This document shows, piece by piece, positions 24,387 through 32,210 of a stretch of 64,000 nucleotides of DNA. Location of the stretch: contig NZ_FOWC01000001.1 of assembly GCF_900115345.1 (NCBI RefSeq), forward strand, positions 310,001 to 374,000, in the 5' to 3' direction. The position numbers were made by a program, and so were the translations under genes. This DNA is from Amycolatopsis rubida (GTDB lineage: Bacteria > Actinomycetota > Actinomycetes > Mycobacteriales > Pseudonocardiaceae). The notes beneath the pieces were generated by a model that was not told the DNA's origin, made no database searches, and was given only the letters and a program-made list of their open reading frames with translations. The stretch's first letter is position 1, and every line of letters begins with the position of its first letter.

Positions 24387-24647
24387 CTACTCACTCGGCG
24401 GCAGGTCGAACTGGCCAGCCTTGACCGCGACGAGGAAGGCGTCCCACTCGCCACGGTCGAACACCAGCACCGGGCTCGCGGCGAGTTTCGTGTCGCGCAC
24501 GCCGATCAGGCCGGGACGGGAGAGGTTGACCTCGACACAGTTCCCGCCGTTGGGCTCGCTCGCGAACGACTTCGCCCAGGCTGCGGCCGCGAACAGCGAC
24601 TCTGCCGTGTCCGGGTCGTAATCCTGGGGCGACGGATAATCCGCCAT
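24387..24647 (-). CDS. DUF397 small protein
   Basis: An 86-residue protein whose C-terminal half is a DUF397 domain (WAKSFASEPNGGNCVEVN, then VRDTKLAASPVLVFDRGEWDAFLVAVKAGQFD). In Streptomyces such proteins pair with XRE-DUF5753 regulators (the WhiJ/BldB-type and Scr1/Scr2 systems) and affect development. The ATG at 24647 has a strong GGAGGT ribosome site. The only XRE-DUF5753 gene here is 3.1 kb away (27793), so the usual adjacency is broken. Confidence 0.85.
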   Translation of the reverse strand: MADYPSPQDYDPDTAESLFAAAAWAKSFASEPNGGNCVEVNLSRPGLIGVRDTKLAASPVLVFDRGEWDAFLVAVKAGQFDLPPSE

Positions 24648-24920
24648 GGGTCGTCCACCTCCGAGCCTTGTGCAGGGCGTGCGTTCCGCTGCACGTCCCC
24701 GGCTTCTTTGCGTCACTACGGAGCAAACCGCAGGGCCAAGCGGGTGATCAACTCGACCCGATCTCGACATGAAGATTATTCCAGGAGTAGGATTAATCGC
24801 AGCGATCGGGGCGTCAGTGGTGGGTGAATGGCTTGCGACATTCAGCCCAACACCGGCAGCACCGGCCCGGGCACCCGGCCCGGGCGGCGGAACAGCCGCG
24901 AGACAACGGGAGGAGTGCGG

Positions 24921-25124
24921 ATGCGAACCGACCTATTCGGACCGGCGAGCCCATCCGCCCGCCTCGCCGGAGTCGGCGCTGGTCCAGGTGCTGCGACGAC
25001 CCTGCGGAGACACCGCAACGGAGCGGTTTCCCTGGTGCCCGGCGTTGACCCGCCGAGCGCGAACCACCCCGATCCGGCCGGCGCCGACCCGCGCCGGTTC
25101 CCGTTATCCGAACTGGGGGTGTGA
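24921..25124 (+). CDS. Small unknown protein, 67 residues
   Basis: An ATG at 24921 with a strong GGGAGGAG ribosome site opens a 67-codon frame. The product begins MRTDLFGPASPSARLAGVG and is Gly/Ala/Pro-rich, with no membrane helix or recognised domain. Third-position GC is about 75%, lower than in neighbours but acceptable. The next small gene starts 4 bases after its stop. Its size, position beside a DUF397 gene, and a promoter-like AT-rich stretch at 24770-24800 suggest a real operon. A peptide precursor role cannot be excluded but nothing proves it. Confidence 0.5.
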   Translation: MRTDLFGPASPSARLAGVGAGPGAATTLRRHRNGAVSLVPGVDPPSANHPDPAGADPRRFPLSELGV

Positions 25125-25128
25125 TCCC

Positions 25129-25365
25129 ATGGCCGTCCGGCTCACCACGCTTTTCCGCCGTGAGGACGAACACACTCGCGGCCGGCGTGGGATCAATCAC
25201 GAATTGCGCAACCGGTTCGGGTTCAGCCTGATCCAGGCCCCGCTGCGCAGCCCGATGATTGTGGACACCGAGATCGAAGTACCGGCTCCGCGCCAAGCGG
25301 ACACCGGCCACTCCGCCCGCCGCCGTCGCGAGACACGAGTACCGCTGCTCCACGGGCTCGGCTGA
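25129..25365 (+). CDS. Small unknown protein, 78 residues
   Basis: A 78-codon frame starting at ATG 25129, preceded by GGGGGT. The product is basic (begins MAVRLTTLFRREDEHTRGRR) and contains LRNRFGFSLIQAPLRSPM. I do not recognise a family. It follows the 67-residue gene by 4 bases and is followed by a clear intrinsic terminator, which supports it as the last gene of a two-gene unit. Confidence 0.55.
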   Translation: MAVRLTTLFRREDEHTRGRRGINHELRNRFGFSLIQAPLRSPMIVDTEIEVPAPRQADTGHSARRRRETRVPLLHGLG

Positions 25366-25384
25366 GCCGAAACCCGCATCGTCC

Positions 25385-25419
25385 ACGCTCCCCGGAATCC
25401 CTTGCCCGGGGAGCGTTTT
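25385..25419 (+). terminator. Intrinsic terminator after small-gene operon
   Basis: ACGCTCCCCGG (25385-25395) pairs with CCGGGGAGCGT (25406-25416) and is followed by TTTT. It begins 20 bases after the stop codon of the 78-residue gene. Confidence 0.85.
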
Positions 25420-25445
25420 CGTGTCCGCGTCCGGGGTTGTTCAGA

Positions 25446-25471
25446 GGTTTAGACCACTACCGGTCTAGACC
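25446..25471. promoter_or_regulatory. Two DasR-like (GntR) operator sites
   Basis: GGTTTAGACC (25446-25455) and the perfect palindrome GGTCTAGACC (25462-25471) lie 16 bp apart, followed by ACT/ACC. The core TGGTCTAGACCA is the known target of DasR/NagR-type GntR regulators of amino-sugar metabolism. No sugar-uptake or chitinase gene lies downstream on either strand. The following 238 bp to 25709 hold no gene I can support. Confidence 0.6.
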
Positions 25472-25709
25472 ACCCCGGCCGGCTGCGACCCGCATTGGTG
25501 CCTCAACTGCTCCCGCTGACGTACGCGGCCGGGCAGGGACAACCTCGCCACTGCGCCCGCAGGGGTTTCGTCCCGCCGACGGCCCGGAGCGCAACGCTGA
25601 GGGAGAAAGAGCCGCCCGGCACCTCTCCTCGACCGGCGTGCTCCGCGAAGCCTGACGAGCACCTCGCTACTGGGAAACCCCTCGGGCCGCTAACCGCGCG
25701 AAACCAGCG

Positions 25710-26558
25710 TCAGGGCTTGCGGCCCAGAGCGCAAATCCCGCCGCTGAACGAAGGGTCGTCCGACATCCGGTCCCCAGCGCTCGATTCACCCGCCTCCGGG
25801 TGCCAGTCCGACACCCACGAGATGCCCGGCTCCACGAGTTCCAGCCCGGAGAAGAACTCCGCGAACTCCGCCCGCGAACGGAAGTGGAACGGCGTGCTCG
25901 ACTGCTGGTACTGCTTGTGGATCGCGTCGCGGCGTTCGCCGTCGTTCGTCGGCACGCCGTCGTCGGTCAGGTGCGAGGACAGGAAGTACGAGCCGGATGG
26001 CAGCAGCGACAGGTACTTCCGCACGATCTCCAGCGCAGGCTCGTCGCGGCCGATGAAGTACAGCACTCCGACCATGATCAGCCCGATCGGGCGCTTCGGG
26101 TCGAGTACGCCGGTATCGAGCGCGCGCGGCCAGACGTCGGCCGGGTTGCGCAGGTCGCCCTGCAGCACCGCGTGCCGGTCGGCGACGCCGTCGCGTTCCA
26201 GCAGGATCTGCGAATGCGCGACGGCCACCGGCTCGTTGTCGACATAGACACAGCGCGCGTTCGGGTTCACCGACGTGGCGATCTCGTGCACGTTGCCGAC
26301 CGTGGGCACGCCGGAGCCGATGTCCAGGAACTGGTCGACGCCCTGTTCGGCCATGTACCGCACGCCGCGGCCGAGGAACTCGCGGCCCGCCTTGGCAATG
26401 GTCTTGATCATCGGAAAGGTCTGGGCCGCCCGTTCGCCGAACTCGCGGTCGATCGCCCAGTTCGCGGTGCCGCCGAGGAACCAGTCGTAAATCCGCGCCG
26501 CGTTCGGCCGATCGAGGTCGACGCCCTCCGGGGCTTCCGGATCCGGTGCCTGAGTCAT
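25710..26558 (-). CDS. SAM-dependent methyltransferase (PF04672 type)
   Basis: A 282-residue protein of the actinobacterial SAM-methyltransferase family formerly DUF574. Signatures are the N-terminal DLDRPNAARIYDWFLGGTANWAIDR (given here by its ends, residues 14-38), motif I FLDIGSGVPTVGNVHEIA and the acidic VYVDNEPVAVAHS. Family members are abundant in Streptomyces and related genera and mostly of unknown substrate, often near XRE-DUF5753 and DUF397 genes, as here. The ATG has AAGGGGAAG upstream. Confidence 0.85.
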   Translation of the reverse strand: MTQAPDPEAPEGVDLDRPNAARIYDWFLGGTANWAIDREFGERAAQTFPMIKTIAKAGREFLGRGVRYMAEQGVDQFLDIGSGVPTVGNVHEIATSVNPNARCVYVDNEPVAVAHSQILLERDGVADRHAVLQGDLRNPADVWPRALDTGVLDPKRPIGLIMVGVLYFIGRDEPALEIVRKYLSLLPSGSYFLSSHLTDDGVPTNDGERRDAIHKQYQQSSTPFHFRSRAEFAEFFSGLELVEPGISWVSDWHPEAGESSAGDRMSDDPSFSGGICALGRKP

Positions 26559-26678
26559 CAGCTTCCCCTTCCGTGCGGGTACCAGTGTGCCCACTCGCCG
26601 CGGCCGCGCACCGCCGCCCCCTGGTACCGCCCGAAAATGCCACGACGCTGGGACGTTCGGGCCACTAGGTTGCGGTGG

Positions 26679-27833
26679 ATGCGCGTACTTTTCTCCTTCG
26701 TCGGCGGTCGCGGCCACTTCGATCCGATGGCACCGGTCGCGCGAGCGCTTGCCGCACGCGGCCACACCGTAGCCGTCGCGGGCGGTGGTTCGCACGTGCC
26801 CGCGCTCGCCAAAGCCGGGTTCACGACCTTCGCGGTCAACGAGCCACGCGAAGTCGAGGCGACGCGGCAGCCGATGCCGCCGGTCGATCCGGCGCGCGAC
26901 GACTGGGAAATCCGGGAGCTGTTCGCCCGCCGCGCGACGCGCGAACACGTGCCGGTGCTGCTGGAGCTGGCCCGGGAATGGCGGCCGGACCTGATCGTCC
27001 GGGACGAAGTGGACTTCTCCGCCGCGATCGCCGCCGAGGTGCTGGGCCTGCCGTGCGCCACCGTCCTGGTGCTCGCCGCGGGAACGTTGCTGCGCAAGGA
27101 ACTCCTCGCCGAACCGCTCGCCGAGGCCCGAGCCGCGTACGGTCTGCCGGACGATCCGCGGCTCGAAATACTGACCCGCGGCCAGGTGCTTTCGCCGCTC
27201 CCGCCGTCCTTTCGCGACCCCAGTTCGCCGCTGCCGCCCGGCACTTTCTCGTTCCGCCAGGGAAATCCGATCGCGCCCCGGACACCTGCCGAGAAGCCGG
27301 GCGTGTACTTCACCCTTGGCACCAACTTCAACCTGGAGTCCGGCGACCTCATCGAGCGCACCCTCGCCGGGCTGGGCCAGCTGGACGCCGACGTGACCGC
27401 CACTGTCGGCACCCAGATCGACCCCGCCGAGTTCGGACCGCAGCCGGCGCACGTCCGCGTGGAACGGTTCGTGCCGCAGGCCGAACTGTTGCCGCGCACC
27501 GACTTGATGGTGTCGCACGCCGGGTCCGGCAGCGTGATCGGCGCGCTCTCGCACGGTCTGCCGTCGCTGCTTTTCCCGATGGGAGCCGACCAGCCCGGCA
27601 ACGCCCGGCGCTGCGCCGCGCTGAACGTCGGCTACGCGCTCGACCCGGAAACGTCCACAGCGGACGAAATCCGGCAAGCCGCCGCGCACGTGCTCGCCGA
27701 TCCCCGCTATCGCGAGGCCGCGCGGCGCATGCAGGCCGAGATCAACGCCCTGCCCGCCGCCGAGGAAACCGTGCCCGTGCTCGAAGCACTGGTCACATCA
27801 TCTGCGAACGGTAGCTTTCCGCCAGTTCCTTGA
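26679..27833 (+). CDS. UGT-like glycosyltransferase
   Basis: A 384-residue GT1-fold enzyme. The N-terminus RVLFSFVGGRGHFDPMAPVARALAARGH (start and end given, residues 2-29) and the C-terminal donor-binding motif SHAGSGSVIGALSHG, followed by DQPGNARRC, match macrolide/flavonoid-type glycosyltransferases of actinobacteria. The acceptor is unknown; no aglycone biosynthetic genes are present. The ATG at 26679 follows TAGGTT by 7 bases, so it is probably leaderless. It overlaps the convergent XRE gene by 41 bp. Confidence 0.85.
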   Translation: MRVLFSFVGGRGHFDPMAPVARALAARGHTVAVAGGGSHVPALAKAGFTTFAVNEPREVEATRQPMPPVDPARDDWEIRELFARRATREHVPVLLELAREWRPDLIVRDEVDFSAAIAAEVLGLPCATVLVLAAGTLLRKELLAEPLAEARAAYGLPDDPRLEILTRGQVLSPLPPSFRDPSSPLPPGTFSFRQGNPIAPRTPAEKPGVYFTLGTNFNLESGDLIERTLAGLGQLDADVTATVGTQIDPAEFGPQPAHVRVERFVPQAELLPRTDLMVSHAGSGSVIGALSHGLPSLLFPMGADQPGNARRCAALNVGYALDPETSTADEIRQAAAHVLADPRYREAARRMQAEINALPAAEETVPVLEALVTSSANGSFPPVP

Positions 27834-28647
27834 GGAACTGGCGCGTCTCGCCTCGCTCCAAGGCGGCGCCGCGCAGCCGGTCCCACGAGTCCACGAAGAT
27901 GTTGAAGTCCTTCACGTCGTCGAGGTACAGCCCGCCCGCGGAGTGTTCGATGTAGACGAAGTCGCGGGTGCGGTCCGGGAACCGCATGATCGTGAAGTCG
28001 TTGGGCACCGCGGCGAGTTTCGCGCCGAACGGCAGCACATGCACGTACACGCGCGGGTGCCGGTCGAGCGCGAGCAGGTGCTCCACCTGGTCCAGCATCA
28101 CCGCGGGCGCGAACCCGCCGGGTGCGCGGCGCAGTGCGCCCTCGCTGATGATGAACCGGTAGTACGGCGGCTGCTGCTGGTCGAACACCGCCTTGCGGTC
28201 GAGCCGGTTGCGCACCAGCGAGGTGACGTCGGTGGCTCCCGCCTCGGTGAACTGCTTGAGCATGTAGTGCTCGGACTGCAACGGCCCCGGCACGCGCTCG
28301 CCGTGCCAGGTAAGGATCTCCGCGGCGGCCGGCTCAAGGTCGGTGAAGGTGCGGAACCAGTGCGGCACCACCGACCGGTAGCCCGACCAATGGCCGCGCT
28401 GCCCGGCCGCGGCCCGGGCCAGGTTCATCAGAGTGTCGGCTTCTTCGCCGTTGATCCCGAACGCGTTCAGCATGGTCCGCACATCTCCGAGCTTGACCCC
28501 CACCGCACCGGACTCGATCTTGTTGACCTTGCCCTGGGTGCAGCCGAGTACCTCGGCGACTTGCTGCTGCGTCATCTTCGCGGCGTTTCGAGCATGCCTG
28601 AGCTCATTGCCGAGCTGCTTGCGGCGCGAGGTGACGGTGCTCGCCAT
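27793..28647 (-). CDS. XRE regulator with DUF5753 domain
   Basis: A 284-residue protein with an XRE helix-turn-helix at residues 8-65 (AAKMTQQQVAEVLGCTQGKVNKIESG is the core, given to show the motif in two parts: TQQQVAEVLGC and TQGKVNKIESG) and a C-terminal DUF5753 domain (EILTWHGERVPGPLQSEHY, then LPFGA...FTIMRFPD). This is the WhiJ/Scr1-type architecture, normally paired with a DUF397 protein. The ATG at 28647 has AAGGGGAG directly before it. The DUF397 gene at 24387 is the only candidate partner nearby. Confidence 0.87.
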   Translation of the reverse strand: MASTVTSRRKQLGNELRHARNAAKMTQQQVAEVLGCTQGKVNKIESGAVGVKLGDVRTMLNAFGINGEEADTLMNLARAAAGQRGHWSGYRSVVPHWFRTFTDLEPAAAEILTWHGERVPGPLQSEHYMLKQFTEAGATDVTSLVRNRLDRKAVFDQQQPPYYRFIISEGALRRAPGGFAPAVMLDQVEHLLALDRHPRVYVHVLPFGAKLAAVPNDFTIMRFPDRTRDFVYIEHSAGGLYLDDVKDFNIFVDSWDRLRGAALERGETRQFLKELAESYRSQMM

Positions 28648-28930
28648 CTCCCCTTGCTCTCCTGGACCACTCCTGCCGACGGGCTCTCCGCCGGACCGCG
28701 AACTACGAACCACCCAGGCCACTGCGACCCAACGGAGTTCGATGATGACACCCGGCAGCGTTTCAGGAAATGCGCGAGAACGCCAGTCACCCGGCATGTC
28801 ACCCTGCCGGAGCAGTGGATTCCGGGCGCCCCGGACATCTCGGCTACTCCATTCGGACCAAGCGGAGACTTCCGGGCACAGCTGAGCCGCAGGTCCCCCA
28901 CATCGGCGGCCCTGGCGGCATAGTGTCGGC

Positions 28931-29848
28931 GTGATCGATCGATCCCCCGGCGCGGCGAGCGTCAAACAGCTGGCAGACGGCGCGTTCGGCTACGTCCAGC
29001 CCGACGGTTCCTGGTTCATCAACAATTGCGGCTTCGTCGACGCCGACGGGCACGCTGTGCTTATCGACACATGCGCGACCGAACGACGTACGCGCGCCCT
29101 GCTTTCGGCCGTCGGCGACACCGCCGGCCCGGTCACGACGCTCGTCAACACCCATCACCACGGCGACCACACCAACGGCAACTATCTGGTCGGCGGCGCG
29201 ACCGTCGTCGGCCACCGCAAGACCCGCGAGACGCTGCTGGCCGACGGAATCCAGCGGTACGAGGGCGTCTTCACCGACAGCGAGTGGGGCAAGCTCGAAC
29301 TGCGCGTGCCCGACCTGGTCTTCGACGACACGGTCACGATCTACGCCGGGCGGACCCGGATGGACCTCATCCACCCCGGGCACGCCGCGCACACCACCAA
29401 CGACGTCCTGGTCTGGCTGCCCGGACAGCGCCTGCTGTACGCGGGCGATCTGGTGTTCAACGGCGGCAGCCCGTTCGCGCTGATGGGCTCGGTGGCCGGT
29501 TGGCGGGCCGCGCTGAACGTGATCCGCGAACTCGACCCGGCGGTCATCCTGCCCGGCCACGGCCCGGTGTGCGGCCTCGAAACGGTGGACGCGGTCGATG
29601 ACTACCTGGAGTTCGTGCAGCGCGCGGCGGAAACCGGCAAGGCGGCCGGACGCTCGCCGCTGGACCAGGCGAAGGCGACCGACCTCGGCCGGTTCGCCGA
29701 GCTGACCGAGCAGGAGCGGCTGGCCGGGAACCTGCACCGGGCGTACGCCGAACTCGACGGCGAAGGGTGGGGTGCGCCACTCGATCTGGGTGCGCCGATG
29801 CGGGACATGCTGGCCTGGAACGGAGGCCCGATCCGCTGCTTCTCGTAA
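28931..29848 (+). CDS. MBL-fold metallo-hydrolase
   Basis: A 305-residue metallo-beta-lactamase-fold protein with the zinc motif HHHGDH (75-80), a downstream DLIHPGHAAHTTNDV ligand region, the AGDLVFNGGSP Asp and a C-terminal LPGHGPV His. The reaction is hydrolytic; the substrate is unknown. The GTG at 28931 follows TAGTGT by 4-5 bases and has no ribosome site, so it is probably leaderless. The 283 bp upstream separate it from the divergent XRE gene and carry nothing else I can identify. Confidence 0.85.
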   Translation: MIDRSPGAASVKQLADGAFGYVQPDGSWFINNCGFVDADGHAVLIDTCATERRTRALLSAVGDTAGPVTTLVNTHHHGDHTNGNYLVGGATVVGHRKTRETLLADGIQRYEGVFTDSEWGKLELRVPDLVFDDTVTIYAGRTRMDLIHPGHAAHTTNDVLVWLPGQRLLYAGDLVFNGGSPFALMGSVAGWRAALNVIRELDPAVILPGHGPVCGLETVDAVDDYLEFVQRAAETGKAAGRSPLDQAKATDLGRFAELTEQERLAGNLHRAYAELDGEGWGAPLDLGAPMRDMLAWNGGPIRCFS

Positions 29849-29934
29849 GTGTTCATCACGGTTCCAACCGGGACTGCCACTCGCGAGGGTTGACTAAGCT
29901 CGGAATCCGGCAGAGGCTTTCGGAAAGGTTTCGG

Positions 29935-31371
29935 ATGAGCAAGAAGGCGAGCATCGGGGTTACCGGCCTCGCGGTCATGGGCCGCAACCTGGCGCGGAAC
30001 CTGGCCCGGCACGGGCACACGGTCGCCCTGCACAACCGCTCCGAGGAGCGCACCCGCTCGCTCGTCGAGCAGTTCGGGGACGAAGGCGACTTCATCCCGG
30101 CGTACTCCGCGCAGGAGTTCGTCGACGCGCTGGAGCGGCCGCGGCAGATCGTGATCATGGTGAAGGCGGGCGGCCCGACCGACGCCGTCATCGAGGAGTT
30201 CGCGCCGCTGCTGGAGCCGGGCGACGTGATCGTGGACGCGGGCAACGCGCACTTCGCCGACACCCGCCGCCGCGAGCAGGCGCTGCGCGAACGCGGCCTG
30301 CACTTCGTCGGCACCGGCGTGTCCGGCGGCGAGGAAGGCGCGCTGCACGGGCCGAGCATCATGCCCGGCGGGTCGAAGGAGTCCTACGAGTCGCTCGGCC
30401 CGCTGTTCGAGGACATCTCGGCGAAGGTCGACGGCGAACCGTGCTGCACGCACGTCGGCGCGGACGGGGCCGGGCATTTCGTCAAAATGGTGCACAACGG
30501 CATCGAGTACGCCGACATGCAGCTGATCGCCGAGTCGTTCGACCTGCTGCGCGGCGCGGCGGGCTACTCCCCGGCGGAGATCGCCGACGTGTTCGGCACC
30601 TGGAACACCGGGCGGCTCGACTCGTACTTGATCGAGATCACCGCCCAGGTGCTCAAGCACGTCGACGGCGCGTCCGGCAAGCCGTTCGTCGACGTGGTCG
30701 AGGACGCGGCGGAGCAGAAGGGCACCGGCCGCTGGACCGTGCAGATCGGGCTCGACCTCGGCGTGCCGATCAGCGGCATCGCGGAAGCCGTGTTCGCGCG
30801 GTCGCTGTCCGGGTCCACCGGCTTGCGTTCGGCCGCACGCGGTCTGGGCGGCCCGACGCGCACGCCGCTGACCGGGTCGGCGCTGGAGACCTTCGCGGAC
30901 GACGTCGAGCAGGCGCTGTACGCGTCGAAGGTGGTCGCGTACGCACAGGGCTTCAACCAGATCCAGGCCGGTGCCGCGGAGTACGGCTGGGACATCGACC
31001 TGGGTCGCGTCGCCGCGATCTGGCGCGGCGGCTGCATCATCCGGGCGAAGTTCCTGAACGACATCACATCCGCCTACGCCGCGGAGCCGGGCCTCCCGAC
31101 GCTGCTCACCTCCGGCGGCTTCCGGAAGGCAGTCGAGGACGCGCAGGACTCGTGGCGTTCGGTCATCTCGACGGCGGTCCGCCTCGGCATCCCGACGCCC
31201 GGCTTCTCGACCGCGCTGGCGTACTACGACGGCCTGCGCGCGGACCGGCTGCCAGCCGCGCTGGTGCAGGGACAGCGCGACTTCTTCGGCGCGCACACCT
31301 ACCGGCGGGTCGACCGCCCCGGCTCGTTCCACACGCTGTGGGCCGGGGACCAGTCTGAGGTCGAAGCCTGA
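29935..31371 (+). CDS. gnd: 6-phosphogluconate dehydrogenase (decarboxylating)
   Basis: A 478-residue full-length enzyme that oxidatively decarboxylates 6-phosphogluconate to ribulose 5-phosphate in the pentose phosphate pathway. N-terminal GLAVMGRNLARNLARHGH binds NADP; the catalytic lysine and signature are in AGHFVKMVHNGIEYADM; the substrate-binding IWRGGCIIRAKFL lies in the helical domain. This is the long dimeric type, unlike the about 300-residue GndA-like form of some actinobacteria. Start ATG is preceded by GGAAAGG. A good intrinsic terminator follows. Confidence 0.95.
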   Translation: MSKKASIGVTGLAVMGRNLARNLARHGHTVALHNRSEERTRSLVEQFGDEGDFIPAYSAQEFVDALERPRQIVIMVKAGGPTDAVIEEFAPLLEPGDVIVDAGNAHFADTRRREQALRERGLHFVGTGVSGGEEGALHGPSIMPGGSKESYESLGPLFEDISAKVDGEPCCTHVGADGAGHFVKMVHNGIEYADMQLIAESFDLLRGAAGYSPAEIADVFGTWNTGRLDSYLIEITAQVLKHVDGASGKPFVDVVEDAAEQKGTGRWTVQIGLDLGVPISGIAEAVFARSLSGSTGLRSAARGLGGPTRTPLTGSALETFADDVEQALYASKVVAYAQGFNQIQAGAAEYGWDIDLGRVAAIWRGGCIIRAKFLNDITSAYAAEPGLPTLLTSGGFRKAVEDAQDSWRSVISTAVRLGIPTPGFSTALAYYDGLRADRLPAALVQGQRDFFGAHTYRRVDRPGSFHTLWAGDQSEVEA

Positions 31372-31384
31372 TCTTGGCGCTGCG

Positions 31385-31421
31385 AGAAGGGCTCTCCCCA
31401 ATGTGTTGGGAGAGCCCTTCT
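31385..31421. terminator. Bidirectional intrinsic terminator
   Basis: AGAAGGGCTCTCCC (31385-31398) and GGGAGAGCCCTTCT (31408-31421) form a perfect 14-bp stem, followed by TTC and preceded by GAGA. It separates gnd from the convergent Clp-N gene and can serve both. Confidence 0.9.
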
Positions 31422-31426
31422 TTCGG

Positions 31427-32149
31427 TCAGTTGCGCAAGGTGCCGAGGATTTCCGCGAGATATTCCCTGATTTTCGTTTCGGCCTGTTCCTTGTCGACCC
31501 CCAGCGCGGCAAGGACTTCGTACCCCGCGCCCTCGCCCTGTTCGAGGATGCCGAGCAGAATGTGCTCGGTGCCGATGTAGTTGTGCCCGAGCCGCAGGCT
31601 TTCCCGGAGGGTCAGCTCCAGCGCCTTCTTGCCCGCCGGAGCGAACGGCACCGGATCCGGCGCGTTGTCGACCGGTGCCGGCAGCCTCGCCTCCGCGGCT
31701 TCCTTCACCGCCGCCAACGTCACGCCCTGGGCGACGATCGCGCCCGCAGCCAGCGCGTCCGGTTCGGAAAGCAGGCCGAGCAGCAGGTGAACGGTGTCGA
31801 TCCCGGGGCTTTCGCTCTCGATAGCCGCCTGCTGAGCAGCGACGACGACGTGCCGCGCCCGTTCGGTATAGCGGCCGAACGTCCGCTGGATCCCGCCGGG
31901 GGAATCGTCGCTCTTCGGCACGAATCTTTTCTGCGCGGCTTGTTTGGACACACCCATACTGGCCCCGATGTCGGTCCAGGAAGCCCCGCTCCGGCGAGCC
32001 TGGTCGACGAAGTGGCCGATCAGGTGGTCAGCGACGTCCCCGAGGTGCTGTCCGACGTAGACGGCGTCGGTGAGCTGGGCGAGGGCGTCTTTTTCGTTGT
32101 TGGCCTTGATGGCGCCGATGAGGTCGTCGAGTTTCACTGAGTCGGTCAT
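31427..32149 (-). CDS. Fused HTH + Clp N-domain protein
   Basis: A 240-residue protein. Residues about 45-75 hold a helix-turn-helix (SWTDIGASMGVSKQAAQKRF) and residues about 95-240 hold two Clp N repeats (FGRYTERARHVVVAAQQAA, then LGHNYIGTEHILLGIL). It is the one-chain version of the split pair at 14222-14964. The ATG at 32149 lies inside a perfect 11-bp-arm palindrome and directly after a TACAGT -10 box, so the mRNA should be leaderless and the protein probably represses itself. It has no AAA+ domain. A sensing role for the Clp N part, for example of unfolded or phospho-arginine proteins, is a guess. Confidence 0.85.
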   Translation of the reverse strand: MTDSVKLDDLIGAIKANNEKDALAQLTDAVYVGQHLGDVADHLIGHFVDQARRSGASWTDIGASMGVSKQAAQKRFVPKSDDSPGGIQRTFGRYTERARHVVVAAQQAAIESESPGIDTVHLLLGLLSEPDALAAGAIVAQGVTLAAVKEAAEARLPAPVDNAPDPVPFAPAGKKALELTLRESLRLGHNYIGTEHILLGILEQGEGAGYEVLAALGVDKEQAETKIREYLAEILGTLRN

Positions 32150-32197
32150 GTCGTCAACTGTAGGTTGACGACATCCGTGCGTCAACCTTGGGTTGAC
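32148..32197 (-). promoter_or_regulatory. Paired palindromic operators and leaderless promoter
   Basis: Operator A has 11-bp arms ATGTCGTCAAC and GTTGACGACAT around 5 bases (32148-32174) and includes the start codon. Operator B is GTCAACC-N3-GGTTGAC (32181-32197). Centres are 28 bp apart. On the minus strand TTGACG of operator B and TACAGT of operator A are 17 bp apart, fitting -35 and -10 boxes. This repeats the arrangement at 14968-15011. Confidence 0.8.
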
Positions 32198-32210
32198 CAG
32201 GTTGAGACCC

